DNA from: an archaeon
Lineage (GTDB): Archaea > Nanobdellota > Nanobdellia > Pacearchaeales > GW2011-AR1
Assembly (NCBI GenBank): GCA_018651605.1
Contig: JABIDS010000003.1
Coordinates: 1-64,000 of the forward strand
Direction of reading: 5' to 3'
Length of the DNA: 64,000 bases
Positions 48,801-57,982 of this stretch are shown here, piece after piece. A program made the translations under genes and the position numbers. Under the pieces are notes generated by a model. That model searched no databases. It was given only the letters and a program-made list of their open reading frames with translations, and was not told where the DNA came from. Numbering within the stretch: position 1 is the first letter of the stretch; every line of letters starts with the position of its first letter.

Positions 48801-49295
48801 CAACTTAAAAGTAATATTAATGATTTCCTTCAAACCATGAGAGATAACAACCTAGATATTCCCCCACAAATGCAAGACATAGCTTCAGTTATACAAAACC
48901 CAGAAGCCATGACTACTATTTTAAGATTTGTTTCAGATGAATCAACATTAAAGGGAGGAAATAGCGTTACAATAACTCCAGGATATTTAGCAGTCAATGG
49001 AAAACAAGTAAACACATTTACAACTTCAAATGGTCAGCAAGAAGATTTAGGTCCGGCACTTAGAACATTTATGAGATCTTATAAAAAAATGACAGACAGT
49101 CCAGCATTAGATCCATTTAGATCTTATGGAGGTCTAAAGAGTCTTAGAAATATAGCTCAACAAGCACAATATGTATCTCAAAAAGCTCAACAACAAGGCA
49201 TAGCAAGTTTAACAGACTCTGAAGTAGCAACCTTAAGAAATATGTATATGGGATTCCAGAGAGTAAGCACAAGATCCACATATCGTTATAATTAA
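45837..49295 (+). CDS. Giant secreted protein, module 6
   Basis: ATG 45837 (MKKGVEKKPIQKGNLLNIFYIISFILILTSLIFAQ); long ORF with stalk-like N-terminal part. Confidence 0.7.
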   Translation: MKKGVEKKPIQKGNLLNIFYIISFILILTSLIFAQTTNPCDNLTGAEKAYCEQGQKFKETFEQGKIPSESLQETMIDNFDDFYKGFKTNPENFETLFENFYSTHAEGDLQGEHLIVEDLRNKFLQKFLEEGDNENIKKLIQAGGDNYRKKNPSFFGDSTESRIKYVDIQGKNIKFVGNKLARVDEEGNPISWIDFDNMPRWTDSVSYYEGEREVTIGGKKEIVNDAFFIRIDTGSALKTLIAEKGSFGNIAEAIAPDGRTIGLDLGRDIQSITLEAGVSPADAKVSIKWKDLDGKLHEEKLGKAQIGEESFAFLEGLSGNAKDVIQEMMSDLDGIGPKMGEDLNEALGTNTGNRISFSYGGDYDSEETIIMDFDEQGDMIIKGSEGATIISTDSAGNVNAEFNPLKEGQTGHSEGPGQFIFDKYGDVKKYSNAEISIYEANQHTASLRTKGNELEDVTIIRNTFVDAVMRGDYNRLVREVGYDVEDLIDESMSNYLPSEIKARIAEKIKKYLDDPNLGPEMKKALIKSYDSVLSTLQEQSSSIANDFLTRYSNTNQEVIEDLKRHFVNQMTDKAQSIGREVIGEILQDPQQVRDILEGDSSILTRIQKDINAGDYVEGVVGSDIYQEIKNTLEEFQRAGIIDSTGSISTTTTARNTAISQITDSLVQDISGNYQTITTSSSASISQGDIDIDSLFSEYLVGANAPLEVAFAGYLEQVQKGDVSFQVLDKNGNPLTSKETAKRAMGIFEDAQKYITEQKNEFKEKLIADFAKNKRTGQVLDVQAKEFYVNGGNGGIFNANTGFRKISVNNQDKDSFQIFSNGEEVARVQGKNTYFSRIVDSHQYVPIEEIVNENSGHQLKLASSSDPLTRGDYSIYDVNRLATKTARIQAYVREDDGFLGRRWGRGLGPRGAWQHPIVGTTITAPEGSDIGADPNSKIEIYDLTDQMSGILGGRIKGMVRDMIVPVGWPMGLAAGFALPGAESRTGGNDQLKSNINDFLQTMRDNNLDIPPQMQDIASVIQNPEAMTTILRFVSDESTLKGGNSVTITPGYLAVNGKQVNTFTTSNGQQEDLGPALRTFMRSYKKMTDSPALDPFRSYGGLKSLRNIAQQAQYVSQKAQQQGIASLTDSEVATLRNMYMGFQRVSTRSTYRYN

Positions 49296-49296
49296 A

Positions 49297-51996
49297 ATGA
49301 AAACAACAAAAACAACAAAAACAACCGTCCTTTTAATCTTAGTCTTAACTTTAACTCTCGCACTCATCTCAGCCCCAACACCTCAAGAACTAGAAGATTA
49401 TCTCAGCGGAAGCCAGCAAGAAATTAAAGAAAAAGTAGAAGAGTTCACAGAATTATCTGGAGGAGATAGAAATGCTATTTGGGAAAAAAGTGGTGAAGAA
49501 TATAGCATAGAGAAAGATGTAATGATGAAAGAATATTTAAAATTAATAAACGAAAAAAAGAACCAAGCACTTAGGAGCGGAAATTTAGCAAGTTTTTTTG
49601 GAGGAACACTTGCAAATGTATTAATCAGAGAAGGAAAAAAGAATGACATAGGAGGCTTAAGAATAACCTTAGCCAGCGAAGAATTAAAAGGCTCACAAAT
49701 TGATATAGATATTGATTTTGAAAAGTTTAAAAAGGATTTAGACGGAAATTTAAAAAAATTAGGAATAGACCCTCAAGGTTCTTTATTAGAGGGGGATATA
49801 AAAATCAGAGGATTTGGAAATCCTAAATTAAAATGGTCAGAAGAACAAGGAAAAGAAAATGTAATTGGAGATGGAAAAGTATGGGTAGATATGTCTAACT
49901 TACCAGTTGGAACTTCAAAAATAGAATATGACGGAAGCAAATTCACATTAACATTAAGAGGAGGAGGAAAAGTAGTATTAGAACCAGGAGCAACAAACAA
50001 AGACGGAGGATTAGCATTAGAAGGTTTTGATGTTGATAATCTAAGAGACATTGTTTTTACAGCAGGAACAAATGGAGAAATTAGCATTAATGCAGAAGGT
50101 ATAAAATTAAAAGGAGATGCAGAAGTTCATTACAATGGTTTAGTATTAACTAAAAACCCAAAAGAAGCAGAAGGTTTTGTTAGAGCTACAAAAGACGGAT
50201 TTTATCTCAAAGGAGTTAAAGCAAAAGTAATAAATCCTGCAGGGGAAGGATTTATAGGAATGATCGCAGGAAAAAACGAAAAATTATTAAGAATTGCAAA
50301 TGGACAAGCATTAACCTTAAGGGATTTAGTAAGTATGAAAGATGGGATTTTAGCTAATGCCAACAGTCCAGTTGTAGAAGTAATTCATTTTGATGATGCT
50401 GAGAAAAAAGTGAGCAGAGATAGAGTATTTGCAGGAAGTGTAAGTACAGCTCCGAGTTTTAGGCAACTTATTACAACAAGAGAATCTTTAGGAGACATTT
50501 ATTTCAGCTTCAACGAACAAACAGGAGAAGTCGTAGCAGTTAAAAAAGAAGGAGCATGGGTTAGAATAGGAGATTCTATGACAGAAGATTTACAAAAAAT
50601 TTACACAGCTTCCAGTGATACTGTTCAACAAATAATTACAGATTCATTAAATCCTGAAACAACAGTAGATTATACTTACATAAGGAGTGCACGTAATAAA
50701 GACTTCTGGTTAAGAAGGGGTAAAACAGTTCATGTAGATGCGAAAGTTTTAGATGGAGTTTCTATGAGCATTGATGATGGAAAAATTACTCATGTTAGAA
50801 AAATAGGAGTCAACAACGGAGCATGGCTCAAATTTTCTGAAACTAGTGACATGAGCGAAATCTATGGAACTTCAACCCAAAGGGTCGGAGATTATCTAAG
50901 AACTAGCAAAGATGAAACTATTAATCCTGACCTTGAAAAATATATCGCAAACACAGTCCCTCCAAACACTCCCGACTTCATGATAATTGCAGGAGATAAC
51001 GTCTTAATGGGCGGAGATGTTGAAGTAAATATCCAACAAGATTTAGGAAGTTTAAATTTCTACAATTTAGATGATGATGCAAAAGTAAATGTCAACGGCC
51101 TTAAATTAAGCGCCAATGAACAAGGAAAGTTAGAATACCAAAGAGCTCCAGTCAAAACAAACGAATTCAATGTAGATTATGTTAGTATAACAAACCAAAG
51201 AAGCGACGGAAGTTGGATAACAAGCTCAGATACTTATGAAATCCTAGATCAAAGAGGAGATGCAGGAAATACTCCAATTATAGATTCAGACAGATTTGTC
51301 GCGGGCAGAGAAGTCTTCACAGGCCCATTAGGAGTTACAATTGATGCTTATGTTTCCATGAGTCAGGAAAGCGTAGAAAGAACTGGTGCAAACAAAATAC
51401 AAGAGGGTGGAGATATTAGAGATATTCTAGAAAATGAAGGCTATGAAGTTAGATTAGATACAAAACTTCCAGTTAGTGGCGTAAGTGTTACAGTTAGAGA
51501 CAGTGATAAACTTTTAGATGAAGTTATATTGCCTAGATTAGATGATTGGATTTTAGGACTTGGGGGCAATCTTTTTGAAGGTGAAGGAGAATTGGCAGAA
51601 TGGCTTATTGGAGATAGGCAAATTAAATTACAAACATCACAAAATATTAACAATTTAGTTAGAAGTTCTGTAGTGGGCAAATATAATGGGGGAGAGTTAG
51701 GTATAGGGTTTAGGCATGTCCCAAATAAAAATCCTCAAATTATAGTTTATGAAAATGGAAAAATAATTAACACCGTAAATTTACAAGGGCAAAATGCAAA
51801 ATTGGTAAAAGATATACTTTGGGGAGTTAGAATTGTTCCTTATGTAAATAACGACGTACGTAAGATATGGGGACAAAATATTGGAAATAAAGTTAATATA
51901 AATAATGGACTAGGACGTTGGGAAACATGGAAATGGGGAGGAGTAGCAAATTTAGGAAACACTAAATTAAACAAATATTCAGAATTAGTTAAATAA
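49297..51996 (+). CDS. Large secreted stalk protein, module 6
   Basis: Signal peptide; MSNLPVGTSKIEYDGSKFTLTLRGGGKVVLEPG repeats. Confidence 0.7.
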   Translation: MKTTKTTKTTVLLILVLTLTLALISAPTPQELEDYLSGSQQEIKEKVEEFTELSGGDRNAIWEKSGEEYSIEKDVMMKEYLKLINEKKNQALRSGNLASFFGGTLANVLIREGKKNDIGGLRITLASEELKGSQIDIDIDFEKFKKDLDGNLKKLGIDPQGSLLEGDIKIRGFGNPKLKWSEEQGKENVIGDGKVWVDMSNLPVGTSKIEYDGSKFTLTLRGGGKVVLEPGATNKDGGLALEGFDVDNLRDIVFTAGTNGEISINAEGIKLKGDAEVHYNGLVLTKNPKEAEGFVRATKDGFYLKGVKAKVINPAGEGFIGMIAGKNEKLLRIANGQALTLRDLVSMKDGILANANSPVVEVIHFDDAEKKVSRDRVFAGSVSTAPSFRQLITTRESLGDIYFSFNEQTGEVVAVKKEGAWVRIGDSMTEDLQKIYTASSDTVQQIITDSLNPETTVDYTYIRSARNKDFWLRRGKTVHVDAKVLDGVSMSIDDGKITHVRKIGVNNGAWLKFSETSDMSEIYGTSTQRVGDYLRTSKDETINPDLEKYIANTVPPNTPDFMIIAGDNVLMGGDVEVNIQQDLGSLNFYNLDDDAKVNVNGLKLSANEQGKLEYQRAPVKTNEFNVDYVSITNQRSDGSWITSSDTYEILDQRGDAGNTPIIDSDRFVAGREVFTGPLGVTIDAYVSMSQESVERTGANKIQEGGDIRDILENEGYEVRLDTKLPVSGVSVTVRDSDKLLDEVILPRLDDWILGLGGNLFEGEGELAEWLIGDRQIKLQTSQNINNLVRSSVVGKYNGGELGIGFRHVPNKNPQIIVYENGKIINTVNLQGQNAKLVKDILWGVRIVPYVNNDVRKIWGQNIGNKVNINNGLGRWETWKWGGVANLGNTKLNKYSELVK

Positions 51997-51998
51997 AA

Positions 51999-52286
51999 TT
52001 AAAAATCTCTAGGTGAAGTTAATACTTGTTCTACCATTCTAAATGGGGCCTCTGTGAAAACATCACCGATTTCATCAACAACTTCCAACCCTTTATACCC
52101 ACCAAAAGCCAAAGCACCAACAACGCCCGCAATAGCCAAATTTCTTAAAATTTTAGATTTCTTTCTAGGGCTTTCAACTTCAGAAGTAGTGGTAGATTCC
52201 AAATTAGGACCACCAGAGTAAGCACTATTTCCCTGATTTATTTCTCTTTGTTCGTAATTTTTGTTTACCATTTTCTTAATATTCAC
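51999..52286 (-). CDS. Small single-TM hypothetical protein
   Basis: 95 aa, ILRNLAIAGVVGALAFGGYKGL. Confidence 0.5.
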   Translation of the reverse strand: MNIKKMVNKNYEQREINQGNSAYSGGPNLESTTTSEVESPRKKSKILRNLAIAGVVGALAFGGYKGLEVVDEIGDVFTEAPFRMVEQVLTSPRDF

Positions 52287-52354
52287 AAGAATAACGACTA
52301 TTTAAACCTTTCTATTTGTTGTTACTATCCAATGGTTATTAAATTAGAGGATTT

Positions 52355-53512
52355 TTACCTTCTCATTTTAATCCTAGTTCTAACGGGATTCCTTGCTGCT
52401 TCCCCCGCTGCTTTAGCCCCTGCTATTCCAGGCCCAATAATCACTTTTTCAATAGCACCAAAATACACATCTTCTAACATTCCCACGAATGTAGGCTCTT
52501 CTTCAAATCTTCTTTTAGCAATCTTCTGAAGATAAGGCTGATAATCAGAAGTTTCAATCAATTCTTCTACAGTTTCTTGAACTGCATTATAAAGAGGGTC
52601 ATCTTTTGAATAAAATAATTCTTTTTCTTCTTCATTTTTCAAAAATCTAGTATCAACCCTCCAACTTATCCAATCATTAAGGGCGTATTTTTTCAATTCT
52701 TCAACTGCTTGTTCATCTGTTAAATCTTCTTCAATCCTATAACCCTGTTTTTCAAGACGACTTTGATAAATAGAAAATTCAAAATTTCCAACCCAGAAAG
52801 GAAAATTTACATTCTTTCCCCTTGTATCTTTTCCATTTATTTTGACATACATATCTCCAAAATAAAGATCACTATTAGATTCACTTTTTTCAGGCTCAAA
52901 AGAAGTATATGGATACCCTCTTAATTTTTCATCTAAAAATATTTTTATCTTATCTGATTCAGTTATATCACCTAAATCAATATCAGAATAAACACCCATC
53001 TTTGATTTAAACACCCTCATCCAATAAAAATCTGGAAAAGTCTCATTTAAAAACAGTACATTACCTGAACCTAATAACTCTCCTGAAAAATATGTTTCAA
53101 ATTCTTCCATATCTGAATGTGAAAAAGCAGATAATGCCTCTTTAGGATGTTTATCTATCCTGTCAATTTTTTCACGAAAATTCATTCTATTCTTATAAGA
53201 ATTATCTTCACTTGATTCAAAAATACCAAATATACCTCCAGAGTATCTATTTTTAAATTCCTCTCCCGTTGGAACTATTTCATCTCTTGTATATTCTGGA
53301 AGAGGTTCTGGAATCACTTCTTCAACAGGTTTTAGATTAGGAATGGTAGGTTTAATAATTGATTCTGGTTGTTCTACTACAACTTCAAGAGAAATATTAT
53401 AAGAATCTTCAGTTGGTTGAGTATCAAGTTTTTTTGAATCAATACATCCTGCTAGAACTAAACTTGCTAAGGTTCCAACAAGCCCATTTCTTAATTTATT
53501 CATAATATCCAC
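52355..53512 (-). CDS. Putative secreted protein with lipobox-like N-terminus
   Basis: LVGTLASLVLAGCIDSKK. Confidence 0.6.
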   Translation of the reverse strand: MDIMNKLRNGLVGTLASLVLAGCIDSKKLDTQPTEDSYNISLEVVVEQPESIIKPTIPNLKPVEEVIPEPLPEYTRDEIVPTGEEFKNRYSGGIFGIFESSEDNSYKNRMNFREKIDRIDKHPKEALSAFSHSDMEEFETYFSGELLGSGNVLFLNETFPDFYWMRVFKSKMGVYSDIDLGDITESDKIKIFLDEKLRGYPYTSFEPEKSESNSDLYFGDMYVKINGKDTRGKNVNFPFWVGNFEFSIYQSRLEKQGYRIEEDLTDEQAVEELKKYALNDWISWRVDTRFLKNEEEKELFYSKDDPLYNAVQETVEELIETSDYQPYLQKIAKRRFEEEPTFVGMLEDVYFGAIEKVIIGPGIAGAKAAGEAARNPVRTRIKMRR

Positions 53513-53590
53513 AAGAATTAACCACTATTTAAACATTCCCAACTCAACCCCCCCAAAAACCTTTATTAACCCCCCTCCCCTTCTACAACC

Positions 53591-54265
53591 ATGAAAAAGA
53601 GGAAACCCACAAACCCCAATTTGAAATCCCTTTCCAACCCTAAAACTCCTGTTTCAAAATCCCACCTTAAACCCACCAACCACAATTTGAAATCCAACCT
53701 GAAATCCAAAACCCTTAAACCCAAATCCAACCTCCAACCAAAATCCCCCTTAAACACCATTCCAACCAACAAAAAATCCCAACAATCCATAGGACTATCC
53801 TTCGGACTAATTTTCTCAATAATCATAATGATATTCATCCTCTTAACAGCATTCATAGCAATCAAAGCAGCACTAGGCTCAAAAGACTGCGCCCAACTAG
53901 GACTATTCATACAAGACTTTGAAAACGAAATAACAAACACATGGAACTCTCAGGAAAATAGCGCAACATTCAAAAGAACACTCCCAACAAAATTAGAATA
54001 CGTTTGCTTCGCAGACCTAAACAAAAACCAAAAAGGAGAATTCCCACAAGTCTACGATAATATGATTTATTACAAAGGAAACACTGCAAACACATTTTTC
54101 TATCCAAAATCTGGAGCCTGCAAAGTCCCATACAAAAACATCAAACATCTAGACATAGATGAAATAATAAAAACTCAAAACCCTTACTGCATCCCAATAG
54201 ATAGAGGAACAATAAGAATAAAAATAGAAAAAGAATTCAATGAAAGACTTGTAAGGGTGAGTTAA
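53591..54265 (+). CDS. Pilin-like protein with long K/P/N-rich leader (operon gene 1)
   Basis: KKSQQSIGLSFGLIFSIIIMIFILLTAFIAI after ~60 residues of low-complexity sequence. Confidence 0.65.
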   Translation: MKKRKPTNPNLKSLSNPKTPVSKSHLKPTNHNLKSNLKSKTLKPKSNLQPKSPLNTIPTNKKSQQSIGLSFGLIFSIIIMIFILLTAFIAIKAALGSKDCAQLGLFIQDFENEITNTWNSQENSATFKRTLPTKLEYVCFADLNKNQKGEFPQVYDNMIYYKGNTANTFFYPKSGACKVPYKNIKHLDIDEIIKTQNPYCIPIDRGTIRIKIEKEFNERLVRVS

Positions 54266-54266
54266 G

Positions 54267-55202
54267 ATGAAAAACAAAAAAGCAATTTTCGGAATGAGCT
54301 TCAACTGGATTTTCGCAATTCTCGCAGGAGGATTTATTTTAGTAATTGCAATTTACGGAGCAAGCAAATTCATCCAAACTTCTGAAACATCACTAAACAC
54401 AGAAACAGCAGCAAGATTAACTTCATTATTAGACCCCTTAGAAACAGGATTAGCATCAGGTAAAGCAACAGAAATAAACTTTCAAAAAGAAAGCAAATTT
54501 TATTTCACTTGCAACGAAAACGCATTTCCCCCATTTGGAAGACAAACAATAGCCTTCTCAGAAAAATCATTCGGAGACAAATTCTCTGAAAAAAGTAAAA
54601 GAGTGGATATAAAAGACAAATACATTTTCACAAAAAGCCTTCTCCAAGGAAAAAGCCTATCAATATTCTCAAAACCATTTGAACTAACATTCAAAGTCGC
54701 AGACTTAACAATTATACTAACAGACAACTACTGTTTCTACGAAGCCCCTGAAGAAATTCAAGAAGATTTAGAAGGACTTAACTTAAAAAACATAATCTTC
54801 ATGAACAATACTCAAGAAGAATGCAACTCAATAAAAGTTTGCTTCGATGAATCACAAAACAATTGTGAAATTGAAGTAAATACAAATGAAAACTATTTAA
54901 GAAAAGAAGGCAAAAGACTATACTTCACCGACGATTTAATCTACGCAGCAATTTTCTCATCACCAGAAATCTACGAATGCAACCTAAAAAGATTAAAAAA
55001 TAAATTTAACGAACTAAGCAAAATATATTTAACAAAAATAACAATCATGGAAAGAAAAGGTTGCACATCAAACATTGGCTCAAAATTAGAACTAATGAAC
55101 ACCCCAATAACCTCCTCAAGGGACATCTTAACTCTCTACCAAAAAGCAAAAGAAATTAATCAAATAAACAAAGCAGCAAACTCTGGTTGCAAACTATATT
55201 AA
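54267..55202 (+). CDS. Pilin-like/membrane-anchored protein (operon gene 2)
   Basis: KKAIFGMSFNWIFAILAGGFILVIAIYGA. Confidence 0.65.
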   Translation: MKNKKAIFGMSFNWIFAILAGGFILVIAIYGASKFIQTSETSLNTETAARLTSLLDPLETGLASGKATEINFQKESKFYFTCNENAFPPFGRQTIAFSEKSFGDKFSEKSKRVDIKDKYIFTKSLLQGKSLSIFSKPFELTFKVADLTIILTDNYCFYEAPEEIQEDLEGLNLKNIIFMNNTQEECNSIKVCFDESQNNCEIEVNTNENYLRKEGKRLYFTDDLIYAAIFSSPEIYECNLKRLKNKFNELSKIYLTKITIMERKGCTSNIGSKLELMNTPITSSRDILTLYQKAKEINQINKAANSGCKLY

Positions 55203-55203
55203 A

Positions 55204-55734
55204 ATGAAAAACAAAGGACAACTAAAAATACAAGAAATGGCATTCATGCTCGTCGCAGTAGTTTTCTTTTTCATCCTAGTCGGACTTTTCGCACTTTCAA
55301 TCACCTACACAAACCTCTACCAAAAAGCAAACAAAGTAGCTGAAGACAGAACACTTTCAGCACTAACAAATTTAGCAGACACTCCAGAATTAGCCTGCAC
55401 ATCCTCAAAAGCAAACTGCATAGACGCTGATAAATTAATCTCACTAGTAGGAAATGAAAATTACGAAAACTTCTGGCCATTCTCAACACTAAAAGTCATC
55501 AGACAATCAGCATTCAAAAAATCACAAACATCAATGTCAGAATGCACTTTAGAAAACTACCCTGATTGCGAAAGATTCACAGTCTATGATAAAGAAATAG
55601 AAAACCAAAGAATAATTTCAACCTATGTCGCACTCTGCAGAAAAGAATATGAAAACACATACTCTTACGAAAGATGTGAAATAGCAAAACTAATCGCCGG
55701 AACGGAAATTAAAATACCAGGAGAAAACAATTAA
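55204..55734 (+). CDS. Pilin-like protein (operon gene 3)
   Basis: KNKGQLKIQEMAFMLVAVVFFFILVGLFAL. Confidence 0.65.
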   Translation: MKNKGQLKIQEMAFMLVAVVFFFILVGLFALSITYTNLYQKANKVAEDRTLSALTNLADTPELACTSSKANCIDADKLISLVGNENYENFWPFSTLKVIRQSAFKKSQTSMSECTLENYPDCERFTVYDKEIENQRIISTYVALCRKEYENTYSYERCEIAKLIAGTEIKIPGENN

Positions 55735-55765
55735 ATGAAACCCCTCAATAAAAAACATACACATG

Positions 55766-55861
55766 ATAAGCTTTCGAAGAAAGTACTTAGAGGGAGGGTG
55801 ACTTGTCAATCTAAAAGGAGGATACATCTAATGAACCTTGGTTCCTGGGATACCCTACGAA
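55766..55861 (+). repeat. Structured element copy C, with embedded Shine-Dalgarno and ATG
   Basis: ATAAG CTTTC GAA GAAAG TA CTTAG AGGGAGGGTGACTTGT ... AAGGAGG (55815-55821) ... ATG 55831 ... GAACCTTGGTTC ... CCCTACGA. Confidence 0.6.
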
Positions 55862-56388
55862 AAGCCCAACAAGAAATACTAGGCTTCGTCCTAATAGTAG
55901 TAATCGTCAGCATAATCGGTGTAATCTTCTTAGTTTTAACAATGGGAAGAGCTCCTTCAACAGCTTATAACAGCGTAGAAATATCAAACCTATTAGAATC
56001 ATCAATGCATTACACAACAGATTGTGCAGTCAACTACGTTCCACAATACAAAGACGGACAAGATTTAATAAAATCCTGCTACAACGAACAAATAGGAAAT
56101 TATCTAAACTGTTTAGATGAAAGAAATGTCTGCGATGCATTAAAAACAACAATGCAAAACCTAATCCAACAAACCTTAGACGTCCATGAAGACTCTCCAA
56201 ATAAAGCCTTCAAATTTAACATTTATTTCAGCCCAACAAACGAAGAAGAACCAAATCTACCAATACTAGACATAGACCAAGGACTATTTCAAAACTGCAC
56301 CTCAAGAACAGGCGGAAGTCATCTAATTGATGCAACATTCATAAACTCCGGAACAATCCATGTAGAACTCCAAGTTTGCAAATCATAA
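55831..56388 (+). CDS. Pilin-like protein (operon gene 4); ATG 55831 with SD preferred over 55735
   Basis: AAGGAGG 9 nt upstream of ATG; LRKAQQEILGFVLIVVIVSIIGVIFLVL. Confidence 0.65.
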   Translation: MNLGSWDTLRKAQQEILGFVLIVVIVSIIGVIFLVLTMGRAPSTAYNSVEISNLLESSMHYTTDCAVNYVPQYKDGQDLIKSCYNEQIGNYLNCLDERNVCDALKTTMQNLIQQTLDVHEDSPNKAFKFNIYFSPTNEEEPNLPILDIDQGLFQNCTSRTGGSHLIDATFINSGTIHVELQVCKS

Positions 56389-56486
56389 AGCATCTACTAT
56401 CATCTCTTGTTTTTTAAACCTCAAACATAACAGACTTTTCAAACAAACCAAAGATATCCTAACAACTTAATCAACTTCTCAAACAT

Positions 56487-56600
56487 AACTAATCTACTCC
56501 TCTGAATAAAATAAATCCCTAAGAAGATATCAATATGTAACAGGAAGGAAAGGGAAAACGATTTCATGAGTGGCTTTCCGTGGTGGAGGAAATATAACTC
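56487..56600 (+). repeat. Intergenic repeat related to 32250-32310 and to 22100-22200
   Basis: AACTAATCTACTCCTCT...TAACAG then GGAAGGAAAGGGAAAACG...GGCTTTCCGTGGTGGAGG (compare GGAAGGAAAGGGAAAGGCG...GGCTTTCAGTGGAGG at 22102-22196). Confidence 0.5.
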
Positions 56601-56686
56601 AATAAATAAAACCCCAACCCCCTCAAAACATATTTCTCAGAACAATTTAATTTAAAAACCAAACACACTATGAACTAACATAAAAA

Positions 56687-57940
56687 ATGGTGTTACAAAA
56701 TTATACAATAACTTCAGAATCAGTCACCGAAGGACATCCTGACAAAGTCTGCGACCAAATCAGTGATGCTATTCTCGATAATCTCTTAGCTCAAGACCCA
56801 GACTCAAGAGTAGCAGTAGAAACAATGGTGACAACAGGTTCAGTCCACATAGCAGGAGAAGTAACAACAAAAGGATTCTTAGACGCACAAAGAGTTGCTA
56901 AACAAACATTAAAAGAAATAGGATACACAAACCCTGAATTTGGGATGGACGCAGAAGACGCAGGAATATGGACAAACATTCACAAACAAAGCTCAGACAT
57001 CTCTCAAGGTGTTTCAGAAGGACAAGGAGAAGACAAAGAACAAGGAGCAGGAGACCAAGGTATGATGTATGGATATGCATGCAATGAAACAGAAGAACTA
57101 ATGCCACTACCAATAACACTAGCACACAAATTAACAAAAAGATTATCAATAGTTAGAAAAGCAGAACTAATAAGAGGATTAGGCCCAGACGGAAAATCAC
57201 AAGTCTCAATAGAATACGAAAACAACAAACCAAAAAGATTATCAGCAGTAGTAATCGCACAACAACATTTAGACGCTGTTTCAGAAGAATATCTAAAAAA
57301 AGAAATCTTAGAAAAAGTAATAAGACCAATTTGCAAAGAATGGATGGATGAACAAACACAAATTCACATAAACTCAACAGGAAAATTCATCATAGGAGGT
57401 CCAGAAGGAGACACAGGACTAACAGGAAGAAAAATAATTGTAGATACTTACGGAGGAGTAGGCAGGCACGGAGGAGGAGCATTCTCAGGAAAAGATCCAT
57501 CAAAAGTAGACAGAAGCGGAGCATACGCTGCAAGATACATAGCAAAAAATATAGTAGCCGCAGAATTAGCAGAAAAATGTGAAGTCCAACTAAGTTATGC
57601 AATAGGCGTAGCAAACCCCACATCAATAAACATAGATTGCTTTGGAACAAATAAAATATCAGAAGAAAAAATATCAAGATTAATTTATGAAAATTTCAAA
57701 TTAAAACCAAAAGAAATAATAGAAACATTAAATCTTAAAAAACCAATTTACCAAAAAACAGCAGCTTATGGACATTTTGGAAGAAACGAATTCCCATGGG
57801 AAGAAACAAACAAAGCAGATTCATTAAAACAAACAACACCTCCAGAAACAATAAGTCAAACAGAACAAATAATGCCACAACAAAACACAATTACTCAAAA
57901 TATCTCAGAACAATCATTAGAAAATTATAAGAATTATTAA
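56687..57940 (+). CDS. metK: S-adenosylmethionine synthetase, bacterial/eukaryotic type
   Basis: [86 protein letters not shown]. Confidence 0.96.
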   Translation: MVLQNYTITSESVTEGHPDKVCDQISDAILDNLLAQDPDSRVAVETMVTTGSVHIAGEVTTKGFLDAQRVAKQTLKEIGYTNPEFGMDAEDAGIWTNIHKQSSDISQGVSEGQGEDKEQGAGDQGMMYGYACNETEELMPLPITLAHKLTKRLSIVRKAELIRGLGPDGKSQVSIEYENNKPKRLSAVVIAQQHLDAVSEEYLKKEILEKVIRPICKEWMDEQTQIHINSTGKFIIGGPEGDTGLTGRKIIVDTYGGVGRHGGGAFSGKDPSKVDRSGAYAARYIAKNIVAAELAEKCEVQLSYAIGVANPTSINIDCFGTNKISEEKISRLIYENFKLKPKEIIETLNLKKPIYQKTAAYGHFGRNEFPWEETNKADSLKQTTPPETISQTEQIMPQQNTITQNISEQSLENYKNY

Positions 57941-57982
57941 TTCTAATTTAATATTATTCTCCCCAAGAACATCTCAATAAAA

